Source of the DNA: Gamarada debralockiae
Lineage: Eukaryota; Ascomycota; Leotiomycetes; Helotiales; Hyphodiscaceae
Direction: 5' to 3'
Length of the DNA: 64,000 nt
NCBI GenBank assembly: GCA_002803225.1
Contig: NXFV01000286.1
Location: 1-64,000 of the forward strand
Shown here: positions 21,682 through 33,237 of the stretch, one piece after another
Layout of the letters: every line of letters begins with the position of its first letter
How positions within the stretch are numbered: position 1 is the stretch's first letter
Translations under genes and position numbers: made by a program
The notes under the pieces: generated by a model
What the model was told of the DNA's origin: nothing
The model's database searches: none
The model's input: the letters and a program-made list of their open reading frames with translations, nothing else

Positions 21682-23302
21682 TCACCCAAAAAACTCGGAT
21701 GCTACTGCAAGTGCATAAGTTGCAGGACTTTTCTTCCCGTTCTTCCCAACGGCCCTCAAGCCAAAAACAGCATTATCCTTGCTGATGGGAAGCGTAGTCG
21801 TGCTTTCCAGTCCAACATTCAACATATGCGTCCACTACTCAAGTCAGCTTTTACCCCATTTCCTTTCCCGAATACACATACCTGCTGACTTGACATAGGC
21901 CTCCAAACAATCTCGTAATACGCAAGCAACGGATCCACCGGCTCGGTATTCCAATAAAGCTTAATGATATTCTCTAAAAAGCTCGCTGGTGTTGACTCGC
22001 TACTCGCCAGGAACCCAATTTTAGTATCATAAGTGAAATTCGACGGCGTAGCAGGTGCATTCGCAATACTCCAGAGTGTCAACAAGTTGACTTTACCCAC
22101 TCGAGCATTGTAGTCAAAGTCGACGTATTGGATATCATCGCCATAGGTAATGCCATCTTGAATGCGAGGGTCTTGATGCTGATGGTAGAAGTCTTCTTGT
22201 GGCTCGGTGAATCTGACGGCTGGGAATCCGGCTTCGAGGAAAGACTCGTGATCGCCACCCCGGAAAAACCTGTCGGGCTTGTAGATGAGTGCTACTTCCA
22301 TCTCAGTCACGGACGACGCGCCTGCGTTAACTTCTTGGATGTAGCGTCCGAGATGGCGAGATGGTGTGTCGTCTTGGTAGCCGGTGGTGATGATCTCGGC
22401 TATGACGTCCGCTGGAAGGGTCAGGAAGTCTGTGCCAGCGCCGAAGACGCGAATGGTGTGTTGGTTCAAAGGGTCAAAAGGTGCGTTGTTTCCACTTCCC
22501 ACGATGTCGTCGTTGAAGTTAGCTTGAACATTGACTGAGGCGTTTTTGACTGCAAAAGTTAGACAAAGTCCATGGATCGGGGAGGTCACTTACGAGTCTG
22601 AGCTAAGAATTTACTCCCATACAATCCCTGCTCTTCTCCAGCAACAGCTGCAATGATAATACTGGTTGGTGGGGGAGTCTTCGCCACCACAGGAGCGAGG
22701 ATCCGAATCATTTCCAATGCAATGGCAACTGCACTTGCATTATCATCCGCACCCGGGGCATCACCGATATAATCGCTATTGTTCAATCTTCTCGAGTCAT
22801 AATGTCCCGTATAGACATAGGTGCGATTCGGATCAACAGCTCCTGTGATCTCGACTTGGACATTGCACACCTGCACAGCAAAAAGGATCCCACTGGCTGG
22901 TGCTGCTGGTTGCAGGTAGCATGGCATGGAGACATTCATAAGACCATTGGAGGGTTTTGCAAGCTCAGTTATTTCCTTCAACAGCCAATTTCGTGCTGCT
23001 CCGATGCCTCTCGTCGCATTTGTGGTTGAGGATGCGGTGTGTCGCGTGCCGAAATTGACTAATGTCTGAATTGTGTTTTGAATGCGATTCGGGTCTATTT
23101 CATTCAGTAATGAGAGCGTTTGCGAATCCGTGGACTGGGGTACGAGAGGAACTCCGACGCTTGAAGGCGGCCAATTCCCAGCTCCCCAGTTCGCGAATCC
23201 ATTGGGCCCAAAAGTGGTGGGAGCTTCGTAGGAATACGTTGCTTGGGCACATGTTGAAGTTATTGTGCTGAAAAGAAGGAAAAGAGCTTCAAGACGTGCC
23301 AT
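21682..23302 (-). CDS. Secreted M28-family zinc peptidase
   Basis: Three exons: 23302-22594, 22549-21882 and 21834-21682, with introns of 44 and 47 nt; 509 aa. The start MARLEALFLLFSTITSTCAQ is a signal peptide, so the enzyme is exported. Zinc ligands of the M28 fold are visible: His167 in TYVYTGHYDSR, the bridging Asp in DAPGADDNAS (~186), the Glu pair in AGEEQGLYGS (~223) and the late His in EDFYHQHQD. Family members are di-zinc aminopeptidases or carboxypeptidases acting on peptides outside the cell. The C-terminal exon (ISKDNAVFGLRAVGKNGKKS) is a conserved beta-rich ending of fungal members. An ATG further upstream is in frame but precedes a normal signal peptide, so I rejected it as start. 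Confidence 0.92.
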
Positions 23303-23492
23303 TTTTCTATTAAACATTGCGAAAGCAGGTAGTGAGGAAAACTTTCGAGCTGGACGAGCTTCTCCCACTTTTGCGGGGTCATTGCATCCCGGCACACTTT
23401 ATATTTATCGATTTCAAATGTTTCAATGATTTCATATTCAAGGGCATCAAAGCTACCCTGGAGCTTACTGCAGTTGGAAGCCTGATAGGAAG

Positions 23493-23789
23493 TACGAAGG
23501 CCGCGGTCAAAAGCAGCCGGATTACAGGGTATTGAAGCCTGTAAAATCTCATCTAAAGCCCTGTAACAGCCTGTAATTAATGCTACTGTAGGTCCCTGTA
23601 AATTTAGCGTGATCGCCCTGAAGCGGTTGGACAGCACGCGCTCAGACCCAAGGAGGCGCTCGCATGCCCAATCAGCTAGAGGCACCTTAGCCTAAAATTA
23701 CAGGGCTTTATACAGTAGAGCTCAGTTAGAAATTATACAGTAGGCTTGAATACCCTGTAATCCGGCTACTTTTGACCGCGGCCTCCGTA
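23493..23789. mobile_element. MITE with ~40-bp TIRs and TA target duplication
   Basis: The left end, starting tacgaaggccgcggtcaaaa, is mirrored by the right end, which on the reverse strand starts tacggaggccgcggtcaaaa. The match continues through agccggattacagggtatt on both sides with very few mismatches. The element is 297 bp including flanking TA, has no coding capacity, and sits in the promoter-side region of the M28 gene. TA duplication and long TIRs point to the Tc1/mariner superfamily. Confidence 0.85.
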
Positions 23790-24306
23790 AACTCCCGCCG
23801 TTGAAGTACTTGGAAATCGCCTAACAAGGAAGGTGAGTACGGATAATTAAACGATCGAGAGTGGCAGAGATAGGGATTTGCGGGGTGATGCATGATGATG
23901 CTGTAATGTACTGGGTAATAGATGACCAGGATCAAGGCGGTTGCAATCCTCATATTCTTATCATCAAATACAAATAGCTTTATCGCAGATTGTTCGGTGT
24001 TTGTAAGTTCCATTATCAACTTTTGGACCTGCGGCGGCTGCGGCGTTCACATGACCGGCTGTCACGTGAAGTCTGGATGATCTATGCCAACAACCTAAAG
24101 ACGGGGAAGATAGCTTCTGTAGGGGATTTCAAAGAGTTTCCAGCTTTTAGACTTAAGCTTTCTAAAGAGCGGTGTATCACTCTGCCCCAAGCAGAGTCCG
24201 CTCTTCCGGAATTATCTTTCTCGAACTGGCGTGTTCACTTCGATCTTCCGATGCTCAAAGCGAGACATTGGCTCATGAAGCTTGATTCAGCAGTGTAAAT
24301 TATAAT
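23790..24306. other. Intergenic, no gene seen
   Basis: About 0.5 kb between the MITE and the 3' end of the PLC-like gene. A plus-strand frame at 23990-24298 has no recognisable motif. Confidence 0.45.
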
Positions 24307-25734
24307 TCATAACATCAACCAAGCGGTAAGCATTGCTGCAATACCCACAACAGCAGCGCTCTGGCCCAAGTTTCTCATTCTTTCTGCTCCACTCGTCGTA
24401 CTCCCACAGCATGTTCGATTATACGTGACATTATTCCACTGGGCCGCAACTTCAAAAACCGATCCGTTTGGAATATTGTAATAATCAACATTCAAAAACT
24501 TCGGTGGAAACCCCCAAAGATCGTCACAATCCTGAGCACCTTGGCCAAGTGATCCGTTTCCAGACACATTGTTCGTAACGTTCAACACCGGGATGTAAGG
24601 CACGAGCAGAGAATTCCCAACAAGATCGATCTCATAGTTGAGGTTGTGATTGGTGAGATACATTCGGTCCTTCGAATCGGCGTCGCTCAAACCAGGTGGT
24701 CGTTGAGGAGTGCACGGGAAGCTGCGGTTGGTCTGGTCGAATGGCGTCTCCCAAATGTGTGAAAATTCGTCAAGGATCCAAGGGACCGCTGTTTGATTGG
24801 CATCGTAATCCATGAAGAAAACTACGCGTTTGCCTGCTAGGATCATCGTCGCCAGAGTTGGCCAGTCTTCTAGTGCCATTGGGATTTTTGGGGGGACGTA
24901 AGCGAACTTCACGAGTCCAGTTGACTCGATGAAAGGGACATAGTCCGTTACTGGATGGTAGTCTCCATTTTCGAGAAGAATGGTTACGACGTCGTATGGA
25001 TGTGTTGAAACCCAGTCGTAAACTGTCGTCAAATAGGTCGTAATTGGACCTACATCAAGAAGATCGCATGAAGTATGGCAGAAGTGAGGGGTGGTATTGA
25101 CGAAGTGCATCTGCCCCTGAAGCATTCGAATACCATCGTTGAGCTGATTAGTGACCGGCAACGCTTGATTTGAGGCAACGTTATTTGGAACAACGCTGGA
25201 TAGAATCACTGTCAGCGTTCGCCGATAGAAAATTCAACTTTATCAAGAGTTGGTCTCTTACAAAGGCGAGTTGTGTGCAGAAACTTCAGTGATATTGCTA
25301 TATTGCCTGGCGCAGAACTCCGGGTAATTATTGCAAGGAGTGGTGTTTGTTGGTTGACTAGAAGTTGACGTCGAGGTGGCTGTGGCGTTTACTGATCCCG
25401 TTCCGTTAAGCGCAGTGGTGACAGAACCTTGAAGCAGGAGCTGTGATGAGCTGGAGATGACATTTGTTGTCGAAGACGAGCTCACGTTCCCGGTACCCAA
25501 CGAAGTAGCGATATTGCTAATGGATCCCAGTAGCCCCGAAGTTGTGGAGATAGTGATTGTTGACGAGTACGAGATATAACTTCCTGTTGGAACAGAAGCT
25601 TCAGAGGACCCTGTGATAGAGCCAGTGGTGGAGGAGGCTGACAGGATGAGTAGACTTCCACTCGTTGAACCCGGAGAATCACATGTTGCGATCCAAATGA
25701 GGCACGCGCAAGTCAAGAGGAGTTCGACCAACAT
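24307..25734 (-). CDS. GPI-anchored PI-PLC X-domain-like protein
   Basis: Two exons: 25734-25262 and 25195-24307, with an intron at 25261-25196 (66 nt); 453 aa. It starts with a signal peptide (MLVELLLTCACLIWIATC), then ~110 residues of Ser/Thr-rich stalk. The X-like domain follows: the splice forms EVSAHNSPFVVPNN, with the first catalytic-type His, then QLNDGIRMLQGQMHFVN with the second, and DVVTILLENGDY. N-glycosylation sites are frequent (NVTNN, NGS, NRT). The C-terminus ends in a hydrophobic GPI signal (SAAVVGIAAMLTAWLML) after a CCGSTTSG cleavage-type region. PI-PLC X proteins of this fungal type cleave or bind phosphoinositide-type lipids; the substrate here is unknown. Location is expected to be the outer plasma membrane or wall. 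Confidence 0.85.
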
Positions 25735-26368
25735 GGCTGCGATGCCATCGGCTTTAATTGAACGCGGTAAAAATCGGAGAAAACAACAAAATAACGACCA
25801 AAAAAGAAAAAAAAATTTGAAAGGAAAGAACGAAAGATAAGCGCGTAAAGGACGTGAGAAAAACAAATCTTTCTTTGAACTTTGGTCACACAACACCAGA
25901 GCCTTGTGCTCCAGCTTGGGAGATAAAACCAAGCGGCTGTTAGTGCAAAAGCTGGGGTGCCTGATGGGCTGACAAGCTGATTTGCTGAATACAAAAGACA
26001 TTTGAAGCTTGGGATGGGTTTGTCTCAGACACTATGTCGATTTTGGACGAAAGGCGTAAGTGTGGTCGTTTTGAGTGTCACAGTAAGATTGGATGTTAGA
26101 CCATGTGGCGCTAACACGTGGTCTGGTTGGGTGGGGCATGCCAACTTGCAGGCATGTTGAGGCATTCACAGGCTGGTTCGCCAGAAAATTACAGGGCTCC
26201 TCCCGTGATCCCGTCAGCTGCAGGCTTTCAGCTCCCGCTAGTCAGCTCGAGTCTCACCCCGTATTATTAATACTCGTGATCTGCAACTGGACGACTGACA
26301 ATTGTTGACGTTCTTTAATGTGGTGAAATCAAGAACTCGCGGCTTAAGGAGTTATTGTCTTCCGCGCG
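25735..26368. other. Divergent upstream region of PLC-like and SUR7-like genes
   Basis: The 634 bp between two divergent start codons hold an A-rich stretch (25780-25850, the 5' leader of the minus gene). No extra gene is seen. Confidence 0.45.
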
Positions 26369-27430
26369 ATGGCCCAGAAACATCTCTCCGTGGTCCTATC
26401 AACTTTCAAACCCACAAGCGCTCAAAAGGAAGAACAACCAAGGTCTGGCGTTGGCGGTGTGCTGAAACACACTCCAAGAACAACGAGAAATGCTCTTCTC
26501 ATTGCCAGCCTCTTTTACTTCATTTCCGTAATTTTCTTGATCTTGGTGGGTTCTTCTGATCTATGCAAAGTCAGTAGAGACTGAACGTCGCAGACTGAGA
26601 TCGGGAATATCAAAAATAAGCCAGTCCTGCGATCGGGTTACTTCCTTAAGATCAGCCTTGCGGATATCCTCCCTTCCACCTCAGCCAGTGATGCGATCCT
26701 TGTCAACTCCATTGCTCGAAGCCTTGGGCTGCACGACTTCTACCAAGTCGGTCTATGGAATTTTTGCGAGGGCTATGACGATGAGTACGTTCACCATTCA
26801 TATTATACCTCATGACAACTAACGTTGAACAGAGGAATCACTCACTGCTCCAAACCTGAAAACCTCTACTGGTTCAACCCCGTCCAAATCATCCTGAACG
26901 AGCTTCTCGCCGGCGCAACAGTGGCTCTACCCGCTGAAATCAATACTATCCTAATACTCATCCGCATCGTCTCAAAACTCATGTTCGGCTTTTTCATGCT
27001 CAGTATCTGTATGAATTTCATCTGCATGTTTTTCGGGCCAATCGTCTTGTACTCAAAATGGTATTCCTACCATTTCGTGACATTAAGTTTCATCTCATCG
27101 CTACTTTGCACTGCCGGAAGTGTTATTGCAACGGTCATGTACGCGGTCTTCAAAAGAGTGATTGGCTCGCAGAAAGAGTTGAATATCAGCGCTACTTTGG
27201 GAGCGCAGATGTTTGCATTCATGTGGATTGCATCGACATTCTCAGCGGCGGGTTGGATTGTGCATTTTTACTTGGCCTGTGTGAGTCGGAAAGAGCAGAA
27301 GGCAGAGAAGAAGGCGCATGATACAGTTGCTAGCCATGACGGTGCTGCAGCGGAGAAGAAAACGGGCCTGAGGAGGAGGGTGGGGCTGCCAACATTTTGG
27401 AAGAACAAGAGCTCAGGGGAAGTAATTTAA
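26369..27430 (+). CDS. SUR7/PalI-family membrane protein
   Basis: Three exons: 26369-26545, 26594-26784 and 26833-27430, introns 48 and 48 nt, 321 aa. A 40-residue cytoplasmic N-tail is followed by the first membrane segment (ALLIASLFYFISVIFLIL). The extracellular loop carries the SUR7/claudin-like signature VGLWNFCEGYDDEGITHC. Three more membrane segments follow (SKLMFGFFMLSICMNFICMF, FVTLSFISSLLCTAGSVIAT and MFAFMWIASTFSAAGWIVHF). The charged C-tail is cytoplasmic. Family members organise eisosome domains of the plasma membrane or act in pH sensing (PalI); sequence alone does not decide which. All splice phases agree. Confidence 0.9.
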
Positions 27431-27610
27431 TGTCGAGGAGAACATGTCACGCAACTCGCACCAGCGGTACCGAGATTGAATGAAGTTAACCAGATTTCTG
27501 AAATAGCGAATCTCAAACCAAGCCAGAGGGAGGAAACCCTAGAAAAAAACGAGTCAAACATGTCTCCTACCCCAAAAGAAATCAATACCAGGCGGCTCAG
27601 GTCTTGTCGT
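27431..27610. other. Short convergent spacer
   Basis: No feature was recognised between the SUR7-like stop and the dead gene on the minus strand. Confidence 0.4.
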
Positions 27611-28240
27611 TCAACCAGGTAACTCCTCCATCATCCTCCCCTCAATAACCTGGACATTAACCACGCCCTCCAGCCCTGGCTCCGGTCCCGTTCCTGTTGC
27701 TATTCCCTCCTCCCATCCTTTCGCATTCGTCACCAAATCCGTCTCCGGGAACCTGTCCGCCTCCATTTTAAAAACTTGCACCGGATGACACTAACTCTCA
27801 TGTGTTTTTGGACTCCGTTTGCTTGGGCGACTAGACGGGCAACATAGACCAGGTTACGCCGGGATTGGGGATATCTTTGTGCCAGTGGCGGGCGCGCATG
27901 ATCAAGTAGTAGTTTGTGAAGTTGTGAAGGTACATAAGGGTGTTCACGCTTTGACAGTCAGCATCATATAATAAAGCAGGCGGACACAACTTACCAGTGC
28001 TCCGGCCTAGAAGAATGCCAGATATCGAAGTCAAAAGTGATATGCTTGAAGTCATCCAACAAATCCCGCGTCCGCATATCAGCAACCATGCTCATCGCAT
28101 AATTAGCACCCCCAAACCCGAGTCAGAACCTCCACATACAACGCATCCTCCTCTGGGTTCCAAAGCGCATTGAACTTGGGTATCAGAGTTCTCAAAGCCC
28201 GGCCTCTCAATTCTCAGTAAGCTTGGAGAGGCGCGGGATG
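27611..28240 (-). pseudogene. Unknown conserved-looking gene with frameshifts
   Basis: The minus strand shows strong coding character in several frames: NALWNPEEDALYVEVLTR, then GGANYAMSMVADMRTRDLLD, DFKHITFDFDIWHSSRPEH, an apparent 45-nt intron (GTAAGT donor, GCTGAC branch), VNTLMYLHNFTNYYLIMRAR, WHKDIPNPGVTW, VYVARLVAQANG, and VQVFKMEADRFPETD to a stop at 27611. Frames change near 28130 (one extra base), 27845 and 27790 (one base missing each). I do not recognise the family. The motifs are rich in Trp, His and Asp but form no pattern that I can assign. The 5' end is not clear. It could be a recent pseudogene or an intact gene damaged by sequencing error. Confidence 0.45.
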
Positions 28241-29138
28241 GTTCCCGCCGTAGGAGATTGGAGAGGTTATCTATTCATGCGAGGCTAGTGGCTTGGTAGA
28301 CGATCGCACCAGGAGAATGCGAGGTTTGGGCAGTGTAAGCGCCCATATTCTGGGGCAGATCTCGGGAGTGAGTTGCTGGAAGAAGTGGAATGAGGTGTGG
28401 AACGCAGGCTTGGTAGACTCGGGTGTGACTTCAGTGGTGCCCCTGCGTCATCGGTATGGAGACAACAGCCTTGCTCAGTTTGCCTGGGTGTAAAGGTTGC
28501 ACGCTCAGAGGCAGCTGGTCAGGGTGATGCGGTATTGACGCGATAAGCTGCGGATCGCTCAGTCTTTTTGTTGAGCTTAGAGTGAAGATCCATTATATTA
28601 GGCCCGTTAAAACCAAAATAGGGAATGATACAAAGATAAGCTAGAGGAGGGCGAAACAAATGAGCAAGTTATAAATTTCGATGCATAAGGCTCTGTGAAA
28701 TCGGGTATTGGACTTCCAACACATTAGTGGAGCCGGCGGCATCGAGCTGCGCCTTATAGTATTTTGCAATGTCTACAGGACGTTCCCTTTTCCGTCTACC
28801 CTTGAGAATGAGACGACACCATTCTCTCAAGGTCGAGTTGACTGGGAGTGACTCGTCATCAACCTTGGCTTAGGGGGCGTCATAGTGCACCAATGGGGGA
28901 CCGGTGGCACGTGCATCTCCCTCAGTTCTTCTTGAAATTGAATACGGATTTTAGAATCGCTATGGTGTATCAGTTAAAGCGATTTAGGTTGTGTATATAC
29001 AACTTGGTCTGTGCATGTCGCGCCATGACGCGCCCTAAGCCCTCAGGGCCTTGACTGGGAAGCAGATATTTGCTAGTTCGAGATAGCCTCCTGGGGGGAG
29101 ATTTGTATCAAGAATAAGTTAGTAAGCGAGTGAAGTAA
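28241..29138. other. Intergenic, no gene seen
   Basis: Short open frames (28293-28493, 28848-29054) show no domain. No repeat longer than ~15 bp was noticed. Confidence 0.4.
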
Positions 29139-29580
29139 CTAATAAGAAAGGTATAGATATAACAATGAAGATTCAAGGGCAGAGAATAATGATCTTACTC
29201 GAAGCTTGGGTGGAAGAATCGAGGCCAGTCTCTGAATGCAGCTATTATCATTCAGACGTAGATGAAATCCAATTTCCCAGATCCAAGTTCCAGTGCCCAC
29301 ATCGAACACACGATGAATTTGCTTTTTCGTAACAATAGGGCAGGTAAACAAATTACCATCAAAGGTCAAACTGAATAGTTGATGTTGTAGATCCAAATAA
29401 TCTCGCTCAGACTCGTCGTTCGGTGTTAAGTATTTCCCTTCCTTATCAACATGGTAGGTTCCCCCGTTCTCTTCTCGATACCTCATGATGCTGGAACTAA
29501 TAGATTTGGTCGAGTTCGTAGTATTGAGTATTCCAAATGCTGAGTCGTTGTCATTAACATCGTCGTCAGCCTCGGCTTTT
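29139..29580 (-). pseudogene. N-terminal fragment of LaeA-type methyltransferase
   Basis: The minus strand encodes AEADDDVNDNDSAFG, then TKSISSSIMRYREENGGTYH, LTPNDESERDYLDLQHQLFS and the SAM-binding glycine motif HRVFDVGTGTWIWEIGF. This matches the start of the large fungal family of LaeA-like class I methyltransferases. In relatives the motif reads DxGTGTGIWAIDF and the protein continues for another ~200 aa; here sequence similarity fades after the glycine motif and the frame ends. It is a 5' remnant and most likely non-functional. Confidence 0.65.
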
Positions 29581-29687
29581 TAATACAAAAGCTTGAGGTT
29601 CAGCCATTGCTCCAGGACATGGTCAAAGTTCTTAGGCTGCTGAACGAGCTGAAGTAAAATTTGTCCACAGCAAGGTAAAGATAATTG

Positions 29688-29928
29688 TGTTGACAGGTCT
29701 AGAAAGTACGGTGATATCTAGGGTTCGGGATTGACCGTCGGAATAGACCGTCGAGGCTGACCCATAGGGGCTGACCGTCAGGATTGACCGAATAGCTAGA
29801 GTTAAGCTTTAGATATAAGGGAAGGGTTGAACTTCGTAGGAAAGGAGAGAGATTTTGAATTGAAGCAGTTTTTGAGCCTATTCAGACTAGGTCATATGCA
29901 CCACAGTATCAGAGAACTCATAACAACG
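29688..29928 (+). mobile_element. Solo LTR, family A, copy 1
   Basis: It begins TGTTGACAGGTCTAGAAAGT and ends CTCATAACAACG, closely matching the element at 59917-60162 over both outer parts. The middle differs: this copy has an array built on gaccgtc words. No clear target duplication remains, and the final base departs from the expected CA, so it is probably old. No internal retrotransposon genes adjoin it. Confidence 0.75.
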
Positions 29929-30074
29929 CTTTCTACATTTCCCCGTATTTAATGGCATAAATAATATAAGATGCCCTAGCTCCCAGCTCCGATTTTCAAG
30001 TGATAGAAAAATATAGACGACGCGCCATTTCTCTATTTTCTTTCAACGATCAGCCGATCAACCTGTCAGTTCCT

Positions 30075-30963
30075 TTACGAACGATGTTCTGCCTGCCGTT
30101 TCAACAGATCCTTCCTCCTGAAAAATCCCTTCCCTCCCACCCGCGGACATCCGTTCACAGTGCATGGGAACAAGCTCTCGTCGTGCATCTCCTTCATATG
30201 CTTGGTAAACTCTGCCTGAGTGCGGGAAGAACTTCCCAGTCCATTGTCACCTGTCATTCACTGAGAATTGCGTCTCGGTGGTAAGAACAGTCCTGATACG
30301 GACAGGTTGGCACTTTTCTCTTGCTAGTTGTCCTCTGGTAGTCATCTTCGCCCTCCTCGCTATCATAAGAATCCGGTGGGGTCTCGTGGTATTGACACTG
30401 ATGGAAGCCGACGAGGTGCTGCGTCAGGCGATCGAGTCGATGGAAAGCTCTGCTGCCACGGTATTTCTTGCAGAGAGGGCGTAGATGCAATGAAGTTGTC
30501 TGAAAGGCTTTGAGGTGTCGTTGAAAGACGTCGAGGAGGTCTTTCCGCACGTGCAGAGGTATGGACTGTGGAGCGTGTTGGTTGCGTGTTTGGAGAGTGC
30601 GGTCTGCATGTGAAACGAGGCGTGGCATTGCTGGCAACTGTTTTCATAAGGAGCGTTCACTCGGCTGTGAGAAGAGGGAATGAGTTGTGGGTGCGGTGGG
30701 GGATCGGCTATTGAGCTATTTGTGGCGCTATCTTTGAAAGACTCGAGACTGAGATCGTTGGTGGTATCGTCTTCTACAAATGGAATTGTGACTAGTCGGA
30801 CTGGATGCGGTGTCGCACTCTGGTAGCCTGCTATTGAATTCTTTACCTGTCCAGCAGGGATTCGCACCAATGTCAGCGTCTTCAACGGCGTTCCCACGTG
30901 GCGATACCGCTGCTTCGGTGATTTCCCCGACTTCGCGATAGCCCCAGAAGTGGTGCATATCAT
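30075..30963 (-). pseudogene. Decayed C2H2 zinc-finger protein
   Basis: On the minus strand a finger-like unit CQQCHASFHMQTALSKH is followed by YLCTCGKT, then after a frameshift near 30530 VFQRHLKAFQTTSLHL, a CKKYRGSRAFHRLDRLTQH unit, CPYQDCSYHRD, and after a second frameshift near 30257 EFTKHMKEMHDESLFPC and RVGGKGFFRRKDLLK. This is the layout of a fungal C2H2 protein with degenerate fingers. An intact copy would be a nuclear DNA-binding protein; two frameshifts and a stop make this copy a pseudogene unless they are assembly errors. Confidence 0.65.
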
Positions 30964-31879
30964 GGATCTAAAATACCAATTCTCTTCGATACAACTCCGC
31001 CTAGCCCTCCTTTTCCTCCTACTACTACCGCTGGGATATCTATTGGTAATTACATGCGGGGTGCTTGGGCGGCCCTTGCTAAAGATCCTGTCAATGGCCT
31101 GAATACGTACGAAGATGGATGGCCTCAGTATTAAAGCGGGGTGGAGACTCTGATCCGGTTGGCATATAACAATATTACCGGCGCCAACCTCGGCCTACCC
31201 TCTATCTACGATGCTGCCTGTAGTTCTGTGAACGTGTCCAGCACAGCTAACAATCCGGTGGCTCCTGTGGCGCAATCTGGCACTAGTACGGTAGCTAATC
31301 AGGCGCTAACACTCTATCTTTGTCAATCTCAGACTCCATAACCGTCGGAGCATGGGTAGTAGTCCTTTTGGTTTGGTGAAGATCTGACTTTTACTTCATA
31401 AGATGTGTCGGAATCCTTATGCTTTTCTAGGTGCGAATGTTACATATTTTTGATGGTGAAGGCTTCGAATTTCTTGTTCTAGAAGCCAATAACACTCATG
31501 GAGAGCGAACTTTTAGTCAAATATATTGTTTTTCCCTTCCTTAGCATCTAATGAATATCACACGAGGATGCAAGGTTCAAGGTCTTATTTTCCCTTCAGT
31601 GAAATCCAAGAGGTGGACGATGGGGACAATGAGTTAATGGCATGGACCTGAAAACAGCGTCATGAATTCCTGAAGCTTTTACTTTGGACAGTGGTCTTGG
31701 ATTTGACTTTATTTCAAAGATATTATTAAGTGATTTAGTTAAAATCGAAAACGAAAATCGATATCGAACAAATTAAGAAAGTGAGCATGTTCATTTAAGA
31801 CAGAGATACGGATCTCGGCTCTGCTTTGCTTAAATCTGTGCCTACTGATTCTAGTCCTCGCAGCTCTACTCGGTGAAAG
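30964..31879. other. Intergenic, weak coding traces
   Basis: A plus-strand frame at 31141-31341 reads AYNNITGANLGLPSIYDAAC and could be the end of a secreted protein, but there is no start, domain or anchor to support it. The rest (31380-31879) is AT-rich with nothing recognisable. Confidence 0.35.
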
Positions 31880-33237
31880 TCAGAGTGTTTCTACGTGAGA
31901 TAATACCCAGCCATAGTCTTCACACATTTGGCTTGTCTTCCTACTTGCCCAACCCATAAAAGGATCATCGCTGCACGGGGCTGATTTCTCTTCTCTCCCA
32001 ATCGGATTCCGTTGCTGCAATGGACCTGAGCTCTCCGACCATGGCACGGCGACTTGACTCACGCCCTCGGTCAGACTGAACTCTTCCAGAACCCCAGCCT
32101 CCACGGTCTTCCCGATCCCAAGATCCGCTGCAACAAAGCCATTGGCACCGAGGTGAATATCTCCATTGGAAACATGGGTGGAGAGCGAATGAATTGAATA
32201 TCCACTGGCGTGAGAAGTATCTGCCCAGGAAAGTGCTTCGCTATTGATAGATGAGTGGCCAAAGCTCAGGAGAGATTCTTCGGCGTCAAATGAGATGTCA
32301 TGATGCTCTGCTGCTTCCCAGAATAAGTCCTCTTTGTCTTGAAATGGAGCATTCTCTGTCTGGATACTCTCTGATGTGGCATTTGGAACGCTGTTAAAAT
32401 GAGATCGGTCATTATTTTTGAGCAGACAGAAAGGAGGTCGTACCTTGGTGACTTTTCACTTCTTCTAATCTCTTTCACTGTAGATAGGCCGCTTAAACCG
32501 GCAGGGTCCTTCGAAACCTTGTCTGGTACCTTCGAATAGGCTTTATTTTGAGGACAAAGCTCTGGGTCACACTAAAGGCAATCAGCCGAAGGACTTTGAA
32601 GGGAGTGTTCCAAGCTATTACTCACCGTCGTCTTGGACGCGCGATGCTTCTCACAAACATTCCCCCTATTCTCAGCGACCTTTCGCCGCTTCACCGGATC
32701 ATAAGGCTGCTTTTTCCTCCCCTCCACTTCCTGTCCATTCGACAATATCCACGTCGTCACTTTCCCGCCAGAATTAAGGTCAAGTGGTGTGCTCGGGCGG
32801 GTGATTGGTGTTTCGGTGCGTGAAGATACTCTTGACAGCGCCCTTGACGGAGGCCGCGACGGAGGTCTCGAAGACGCTCTCGAACTCGCCCTCGATCCCC
32901 TCCTCTGCCCAGAGGGAACCTTCGAACTCTTCAGGGACGCTTTTCCGATCTGTATTGGCGAAATCTCACCATCCACATTTTTCGGCTTCGCAAGGCTGGT
33001 TTGCAAATCATTGTGCGGCAGCTCAAAAACAAACTTGCTACCCCGCTCTGAGTCGAAGAATTTCCTTAGCGCTGCTTGCATGAGCTGTAATTCTGTCTCG
33101 AGGGACGGAAATGCGTATATTAATGCATCTTTTAAGGCCTGGGTGCCTCGTTTGGGCTCGAATTGCGGGATCCCGTGCTTGTCGCGGAAGATTCGATACG
33201 TAGGCAGTGAGGCCGCGGAATCTGCATCGGCTTCCAT
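31880..33237 (-). CDS. Conserved fungal protein of unknown function
   Basis: Three exons: 33237-32626, 32571-32444 and 32390-31880, introns of 54 and 53 nt; 416 aa with all phases consistent. The N-terminus (LPTYRIFRDKHGIPQFEPKR followed by ALKDALIYAFPSLETELQLM) looks like a compact folded unit. Residues ~110-145 form an SR-rich run (SRASSRPPSRPPSRALSR), then a basic patch (PVKRRKVAENRGNVCEKHR) that may be a nuclear signal. The C-terminal half is acidic and Ser-rich, ending in a short conserved-looking block (GWASRKTSQMCEDYGWVLSH). No catalytic motif is seen. A nuclear regulatory role would fit the composition but is only a guess. Confidence 0.75.

Noticed and set aside
31141..31341. Plus frame NITGANLGLPSIYDAACSSV as a secreted protein
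   Set aside because: No start context, signal peptide or continuation; at best a decayed 3' end.
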